From Pelagibius sp050290145 (lineage in GTDB: Bacteria > Pseudomonadota > Alphaproteobacteria > Kiloniellales > Kiloniellaceae): 20,541 nucleotides of DNA. The notes below the pieces were generated by a model. The model was not told the origin of the DNA. It did no database searches and saw only the letters and a list, made by a program, of their open reading frames with translations. The translations under genes were made by a program, and so were the position numbers. The stretch lies in NCBI GenBank assembly GCA_050290145.1, contig JBNKHC010000442.1:1-20541 (forward strand), written 5' to 3'. Each line of letters starts with the position of its first letter. Position 1 is the first letter of the stretch. Below are positions 16,206 to 20,541 of this stretch, piece by piece.

Positions 16206-16249
16206 TTGTTCAGGGCGCGGTGGAAGCATAGTGTTAACCAAAGCGGTTA
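16206..16249 (+). promoter_or_regulatory. Putative promoter and small inverted repeat upstream of the OmpA-domain gene
   Basis: TTGTTC (16206-16211) and TAGTGT (16229-16234) lie 17 bases apart, each a 3/6 match. Directly downstream, TAACC (16235-16239) and GGTTA (16245-16249) form an inverted repeat around AAAGC, where a repressor or a short hairpin would act. The gap from suhB (16133-16276) holds nothing else that I can support. Confidence 0.3.
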
Positions 16250-16276
16250 GCAGGGGAAACTGGGGTATTAGGGGCC

Positions 16277-17812
16277 ATGAGCAGACTCGCATCATTCAGC
16301 CGGAAAACGGCGGAAAACCGGGCGAAAAGGCGCCGGTTCGCGCCGGGCCGTGCGGCTGCCGGCGCCCTCGCCCTGACCCTGACGACGGCCCTGGCGACGA
16401 CGGCCCTGGCGCCGGCGGCGCTGGCCCAGTCCAACTCCGGCATCACCATCAACAACGACGTGCTCAACAGCCTCGGGCCGAGCCCGGCGCCCGCCGCGCC
16501 GCTGGCCCCGCAGCCAGGCTATGAGCCCGCGCCGGTCCTGCGCCTGCCCCCGCAACCGCAGCAGGCGCCCGGCAACCCGAGCTTCCAGCCCTACGGCAAC
16601 GGCAACTACGTGGTGACCCGCCCGGGCACCCTGCTGTTCCCGCCGCTGGAACCGCCGACCAGCACCCTCGCGCCGGGCTTTCAGGACAATCACGCGGCCC
16701 GCGCCGAGGCCATGCAGAACGCCTTCGCCGAGGGGCCCGAGCCGTCCTCGCAGCTGCTGATCCCGCTGGACAACGGCGGGAGCCCGGCCAAGGGCGCGAG
16801 CTCCGACAGCAGCATCGTCGTTTTCATGGACAATCTGCCGCCCGCCGATGAGAGCGCCGCGACCGCCGACGCGCCCAGGCTGACCCTGCGCCGCCCGCCG
16901 ATGGCCGCGCCGCAGCCGGCGCCGCGCAAGCCGGAGGTGTCGCCGGAGATGCTGGCCGAGGTCGGCGTGACAACGGTCGACGAGCCGGCGACGGCCCTGG
17001 CCCCGGAATTCCAGACCTCGCCGGACGCCGACGAGGCGCCGGCCACCGCCCCCGCAATGGCCGAGCTGCCGCCGGTCGCCGCGGTCGAGACCACCGCCAT
17101 CGAGCCTGCGCCCGCCGCACCGGCCCCGGCCGAGAAACCGGCCGCCGCCATGGCCGAGCCCGAGCCCCTGCCCACCCCGGCCGCCGCACCTGCCCCGGCT
17201 CCTGCGAGCACGGCTGCGGAGAGCGCGGTGCCGGCCAGCAGCGCCGACATGGCGGCGCCCGTCGCCATGACCGAGCCGACTTCTCGGGAGGCCATGGCCC
17301 AGGCCGAGAGCGAGGGCCCGGTCAACCTGCTGCCGGCGGAGACCCGCGAGGCTGCCGTAACTGATATGTCCACGAACGAACCCCTGGCCGGCGAAACCCT
17401 GTTCAGCGCCGACGTTCCGGCGCCGGTCGCCCTGGCTCCGGCGGCCTCCGCCCCGGCGATCCCGGGCGTGCAGACCGCCAGCCTGACGGTCGGCGAGGCG
17501 CCGGAGGACATGAGCGTCACCTTCGACAGTGATTCGGCGGAGCTTTCCGACCTGGTCCAGGCCGAGCTGCGCTCCCTGGCCGACAGCCTGCGCGCCAATG
17601 ATGAAGGCCGCATCCAGGTGCTGGGCTTCGCCAGCGCCAAGGACGGTTCCCAGGACCTGGCCCGCAAGCTGGCCCTGTCCCGGGCCCTCAAGGTCCGTAC
17701 CTTCCTGATCGACGCGGGCGTGCCCTCGGCGCGCATCCAGGTCCGTTCCCTGGGCGACCAGGCCGACGGCGGCCCCGCAAATCGGGTCGACATCCGGCCA
17801 ATTGACAGCTAA
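16277..17812 (+). CDS. Exported Pro/Ala-rich protein with C-terminal OmpA-like domain
   Basis: The 511-residue product begins with a long basic n-region (residues 1-25), a hydrophobic Ala/Leu/Thr core and a likely signal-peptidase I site after ALA at residue 50 (APAALAQS), so it should be periplasmic. There is no lipobox Cys. Residues about 60-405 are low-complexity, rich in Pro, Ala and Glu, with no recognisable fold. Residues about 409-511 are an OmpA/MotB-like domain: VTFDSDSAELSDLVQAELRS, then IQVLGFASAKDGSQDLARKLALSRALKVRTFLI and ARIQVRSLGD, ending RVDIRP. OmpA domains of this kind usually bind peptidoglycan, though the typical Asp/Arg pair is only partly matched. It is the first of three envelope genes, 113 bp before the channel gene. 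A periplasm-spanning tether is the simplest reading, by inference. Confidence 0.82.
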   Translation: MSRLASFSRKTAENRAKRRRFAPGRAAAGALALTLTTALATTALAPAALAQSNSGITINNDVLNSLGPSPAPAAPLAPQPGYEPAPVLRLPPQPQQAPGNPSFQPYGNGNYVVTRPGTLLFPPLEPPTSTLAPGFQDNHAARAEAMQNAFAEGPEPSSQLLIPLDNGGSPAKGASSDSSIVVFMDNLPPADESAATADAPRLTLRRPPMAAPQPAPRKPEVSPEMLAEVGVTTVDEPATALAPEFQTSPDADEAPATAPAMAELPPVAAVETTAIEPAPAAPAPAEKPAAAMAEPEPLPTPAAAPAPAPASTAAESAVPASSADMAAPVAMTEPTSREAMAQAESEGPVNLLPAETREAAVTDMSTNEPLAGETLFSADVPAPVALAPAASAPAIPGVQTASLTVGEAPEDMSVTFDSDSAELSDLVQAELRSLADSLRANDEGRIQVLGFASAKDGSQDLARKLALSRALKVRTFLIDAGVPSARIQVRSLGDQADGGPANRVDIRPIDS

Positions 17813-17846
17813 CCCTTAGGGACGTGAGCTTAAGGAGGATTCCCGG

Positions 17847-17915
17847 CTGCGCGGGTCGCGGCGCGGGCGAATCTGCCTTATGATTGACACATCCGCCCCG
17901 CGGACCCGAGGGTAA
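17847..17915 (+). other. Possible short leader ORF with an orphan ribosome site
   Basis: A strong AAGGAGG (17832-17838) in the spacer before the channel gene serves no annotated start. Eight bases on, a CTG at 17847 opens a 22-codon frame, which includes an ATG at 17880 (MIDTSAPRTRG), and it ends with TAA at 17913-17915, ten bases before the channel-gene ATG. It could be a coupled leader peptide or chance. Confidence 0.25.
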
Positions 17916-17925
17916 GACCGTTACG

Positions 17926-19086
17926 ATGTCCTTCCTGCAGACCTATCTCCTCCGAATGGTGGCGTTTCTGGCGGCCTGCGCCGTGGCCGGCGCCTTCATC
18001 GCGCCGCAGCTGCAGGACGCCTTCTTCGCCAATCTCTGGCTGAACGGCCTGATTATCCTGATTCTGGTCGTCGGTATCGCCTACAGCTTCATCCAGGTGC
18101 TGGGCCTGCGCGGCGAGATCTACTGGCTGGAAACCCTGCGGCGCGAGAGCCGCGGCGGGCTGGTTTTCCCCGGCACCCTGTCGCAGGACACGCCGCCGCG
18201 CCTGCTGGGCCCCATGGTCACCATGATCGGCGACAAGGCCGGGCGCCTCAGCCTCTCCACCATGTCGATGCGCTCGCTGCTGGACACCATCCAGGCCCGC
18301 ATCGAGGAATCGCACGAGATCTCCCGCTATGTCATCGGCCTACTGATCTTCCTCGGCCTGCTGGGTACCTTCTGGGGCCTGCTCGACACGGTGAATGCCG
18401 TGGGCGAGACCATCGGCGGCCTGTCGGGGGGCAGCGGCGACGCCGTCGCCCTCTTCGAGGAACTGAAAGGCGGCCTGCAAGCGCCGCTCTCGGGCATGGG
18501 CACGGCCTTCAGCTCGTCGCTCTTCGGCCTTGCCGGCTCGCTGGTGCTGGGCTTCCTGGAACTGAATTCGGCCCAGGCGCACAACCGCTTCCTCAACGAA
18601 CTGGAAGAGTGGCTCTCCAGCGTCACCAAGCTGGGCAGCGGCGGCGGCTTCAGCGGCGAGGGCGAGCAGCCGGTCTCGGCCTACGTCCACGCCCTGCTGG
18701 AAAAGACCGCCGACAGCCTGGAGCAGCTGCAGCGCACCGTGGCGCGCGGCGAGGAAGACCGCGCCAGCGTGAACCAGAACCTGGCAGCGCTGACCGAGCG
18801 GCTCAGCAATCTCACCGACCACATGCGCACCGAGCAGTCGGTGATGCTCTCCATCGCCGAGACCCAGGCCAGTCTGAAACCGCTGTTGCAGCGCCTGGCC
18901 GATGCCGGCGAGGAGGGCGCCGGCGGCCTCGACAAGGCCACCAAGGGGCACATCCGCAATCTGGACCTGCGCCTGGAGCGCATGTCGGCGGAGATGGCGC
19001 ACGGCCGCGACTCGGCGGTCGAGGAACTGCGCAGCGAAATCCGCCTGCTGACCCGCACCCTGGCGGCCATGGCCGAAGAGGGCTAA
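17926..19086 (+). CDS. MotA/TolQ/ExbB-family proton channel protein
   Basis: The 386-residue product has four hydrophobic segments, at about residues 9-28, 39-60, 134-156 and 193-214. The last two carry the family signatures: LLIFLGLLGTFWGLLDTV, and GMGTAFSSSLFGLAGSLVLGF. A cytoplasmic domain (62-132) separates the TM pairs, and a helical tail of about 170 residues follows TM4. The start is the ATG at 17926 (MSFLQTYLL), with GAGGG about 12 bases upstream; an upstream in-frame TTG at 17884 would add 14 polar residues. It ends 6 bp before the MotB/TolR-like gene, so the two form a channel-stator pair. TolQ has three TM helices and no long tail, so this is not a tolQ duplicate. Function is unknown. 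Confidence 0.88.
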   Translation: MSFLQTYLLRMVAFLAACAVAGAFIAPQLQDAFFANLWLNGLIILILVVGIAYSFIQVLGLRGEIYWLETLRRESRGGLVFPGTLSQDTPPRLLGPMVTMIGDKAGRLSLSTMSMRSLLDTIQARIEESHEISRYVIGLLIFLGLLGTFWGLLDTVNAVGETIGGLSGGSGDAVALFEELKGGLQAPLSGMGTAFSSSLFGLAGSLVLGFLELNSAQAHNRFLNELEEWLSSVTKLGSGGGFSGEGEQPVSAYVHALLEKTADSLEQLQRTVARGEEDRASVNQNLAALTERLSNLTDHMRTEQSVMLSIAETQASLKPLLQRLADAGEEGAGGLDKATKGHIRNLDLRLERMSAEMAHGRDSAVEELRSEIRLLTRTLAAMAEEG

Positions 19087-19092
19087 GGCGCG

Positions 19093-20541
19093 ATGTATGC
19101 GCTGGGCAGAGGAGGCTCACGCCGCTCGATCAACATCTGGCCGGGCTTCGTCGACGGCCTCGCCACCCTGCTGCTGGTGGTCATCTTCGTCCTCATGGTC
19201 TTCATGGTGGCGCAGTTCTTCCTTTCGGTCGCCATCACCGGCAAGGATGAGGCGCTGACGCGCCTGGAATCGGAAATCAACGAGCTGGCACAGCTCCTGG
19301 CGCTGGAGCGCAGCGCCAACAGCGATCTGCGCCTCAACGTGCAGCAGCTCTCCGCCGAGCTGCAGAGCTCCCTGGCCTCGCGCGAGTCCCTGGCCAGCCA
19401 GCTCGCCACCGTCAGCGAGGAACGCGAGTCCCTGGCCAACCAGCTTGCCGCCCTGGCCGACGAGCGCGACCGTCTGGCCTCGCTGTTGAGCGAGGAGCAG
19501 AGCGAGCGCGAGCGCCTGGCCGGCGCCGTCGCCAGCAGCGAGGAGGAACTGGCCGCCGCGCGGGCGGAGCTGCAGCAGAACCGCCAGGCCCTCAGCGAGG
19601 CCGAAGCGGCCCTGGCCGACGAGCGCGACGATCTGAACGCCGCCCTCGCCCGCCTGGAGGTCGAGCAGAAGAAGCTTGAGGAGGCCCTGGCCGTCATCGC
19701 CGCCGGCAAGGCCGAGCTGGAAGACGCCTATTCGACCATCGACGCCGACAAGGAAAAGATCGAGGCGCAACTCGCCGAGCTGGCGATCCTCAAGTCCCTG
19801 CGCGACGACCTGGTGGAGAAGCTGCAGGCCTCGCAGAGCTCGCGCGAAGGCCTGGAAAGCGAGCTGGAGTCCGAGCGCAAGGCGCTGGCCGACCAGAAGC
19901 GGCTTTCCGAGGAAGCCCAGCTTCAGGTGACGCTGCTGAACCGCCAGCTCGCGGCGCTGCGCGAACAGCTCGCCCAGGTTGCCCAGGCGCTGGAAGTCTC
20001 CGAAGCCAAGAACAAGGAGCAGGAGGTGCAGATCGCCGATCTCGGCAAGCGCCTCAACGTCGCCCTGGCCAGCAAGGTGCAGGAACTGGCGCGCTACCGT
20101 TCCGAGTTCTTCGGGCGCCTGCGCGAGGCCTTGGGCAACCGCCAGGACATCCGTATCGTCGGCGACCGCTTCGTCTTCCAGTCGGAAATCCTCTTCGCCA
20201 GCGGCCAGGCCACCATCGGCGCCGAGGGGCAGCGCCAGCTGGCGCAGCTGGCGGCCACGCTGAAGGAGATCGCGGCCACCATCCCCAGCGAGCTCGACTG
20301 GGTGCTGCGCGTCGACGGCCACACCGACCGTGCGCCCATCAGCACCTCCGCCTTCCCCTCGAACTGGGAGCTGTCGACGGCGCGTGCCGTCTCGGTGGTG
20401 AAGTTCCTGATCGCCCAGGGCATCCCGCCGGAGCGTCTGGCCGCCACCGGCTTCGGCGAGTTCCAGCCGCTCGACCCGGGCGGCGACGAGATCGCCTACC
20501 GCCGCAACCGCCGCATCGAATTCAAGCTGACCCAGCGCTGA
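19093..20541 (+). CDS. MotB/TolR-like stator with long coiled coil and OmpA peptidoglycan-binding domain
   Basis: The 482-residue product has a short basic N-terminus and one TM helix (about 22-45). That helix follows INIWPGFVDGLATLLLVV, where Asp21 occupies the place of the proton-carrying Asp of TolR (FVDVML) and MotB. Residues about 50-334 are a continuous Glu/Leu/Ala/Arg-rich coiled coil with repeated LASQLA- and EERESLA-like units. The C-terminal OmpA/MotB domain shows FVFQSEILFASGQATIG, VDGHTDRAPI (407-416), NWELSTARAVSVVKFL, GFGEFQPL and YRRNRRIEF, which includes the Asp/Arg pair expected to hold diaminopimelate. It is complete, with its TGA at the last base. With the channel gene it makes an ion-driven motor pair. 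It is longer than flagellar MotB (about 300) because of the coil. Confidence 0.9.
   Translation: MYALGRGGSRRSINIWPGFVDGLATLLLVVIFVLMVFMVAQFFLSVAITGKDEALTRLESEINELAQLLALERSANSDLRLNVQQLSAELQSSLASRESLASQLATVSEERESLANQLAALADERDRLASLLSEEQSERERLAGAVASSEEELAAARAELQQNRQALSEAEAALADERDDLNAALARLEVEQKKLEEALAVIAAGKAELEDAYSTIDADKEKIEAQLAELAILKSLRDDLVEKLQASQSSREGLESELESERKALADQKRLSEEAQLQVTLLNRQLAALREQLAQVAQALEVSEAKNKEQEVQIADLGKRLNVALASKVQELARYRSEFFGRLREALGNRQDIRIVGDRFVFQSEILFASGQATIGAEGQRQLAQLAATLKEIAATIPSELDWVLRVDGHTDRAPISTSAFPSNWELSTARAVSVVKFLIAQGIPPERLAATGFGEFQPLDPGGDEIAYRRNRRIEFKLTQR

Noticed and set aside
17884..17912. Promoter with a perfect TTGACA at 17884-17889
   Set aside because: No acceptable -10 lies 16-19 bases downstream; the region there is GC-rich (CGAGGG).
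17926..20541. Zorya anti-phage system (ZorA-ZorB)
   Set aside because: The channel and MotB-like pair are superficially similar. However, here the long coil is in the B subunit between TM and OmpA domain, whereas ZorA carries the long tail, and no ZorC, ZorD or ZorE gene is visible. The window ends at 20541, so genes beyond cannot be excluded.
17926..20541. Flagellar motAB
   Set aside because: No flagellar genes are nearby, the B protein has a coiled coil far longer than MotB's linker, and its TM sequence is closer to TolR (FVDGLATLLLV).

Overview
The window is high-GC, densely packed bacterial DNA. It reads as the chromosome of an alphaproteobacterium, most likely Rhodospirillales in the broad sense (Kiloniellales-like). 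That placement is inferred from gene order (yebC-ruvCAB-ybgC-tolQRA, DUF4164-zapA-6S RNA-formyl-THF cyclo-ligase, and tkt/gap/aldolase followed by a ThiE-like gene, efp and suhB) and from codon and GC style. No sequence search was possible. I see no insertion sequence, phage gene, CRISPR array or tRNA, and base composition looks uniform.

Left block (1-5463, minus strand). Reading leftward from 5463, a probable operon runs yebC, ruvC, ruvA, ruvB, ybgC, tolQ, tolR, tolA, with tolA cut by the window edge. It joins a translation or transcription factor, the Holliday-junction resolvasome and the Tol envelope-constriction motor. Four junctions overlap or have 3-bp gaps. Two starts, ruvA and ybgC, are TTG codons overlapping the upstream stop as TTGA.

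Middle block (5464-8600). A divergent intergenic region with a 10-bp direct repeat precedes a small unrecognised acidic protein on the plus strand. Facing it on the minus strand is a second cluster: DUF4164 coiled-coil protein, zapA, 6S RNA, 5-formyltetrahydrofolate cyclo-ligase and a YmdB-type phosphodiesterase. The region 8369-8688 holds divergent promoter candidates.

Right block (8601-20541, plus strand). Transketolase, an animal-type class I fructose-bisphosphate aldolase and GAPDH form a carbon-metabolism run that ends in a strong intrinsic terminator; pgk is not present. Next come an unrecognised small protein, a minimal AAA ATPase without an arginine finger or lid, a degenerate ThiE/TenI-like protein, EF-P and a SuhB-type inositol monophosphatase.

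The last three genes form an envelope module: an exported Pro/Ala-rich protein ending in an OmpA-like domain, a four-TM TolQ/MotA-like channel, and a MotB/TolR-like partner. The partner has one TM helix with a TolR-like Asp, a coiled coil of about 285 residues and a C-terminal OmpA domain. This looks like an ion-driven, peptidoglycan-anchored motor distinct from the TolQRA also in the window, and it is my best candidate for an under-described system.
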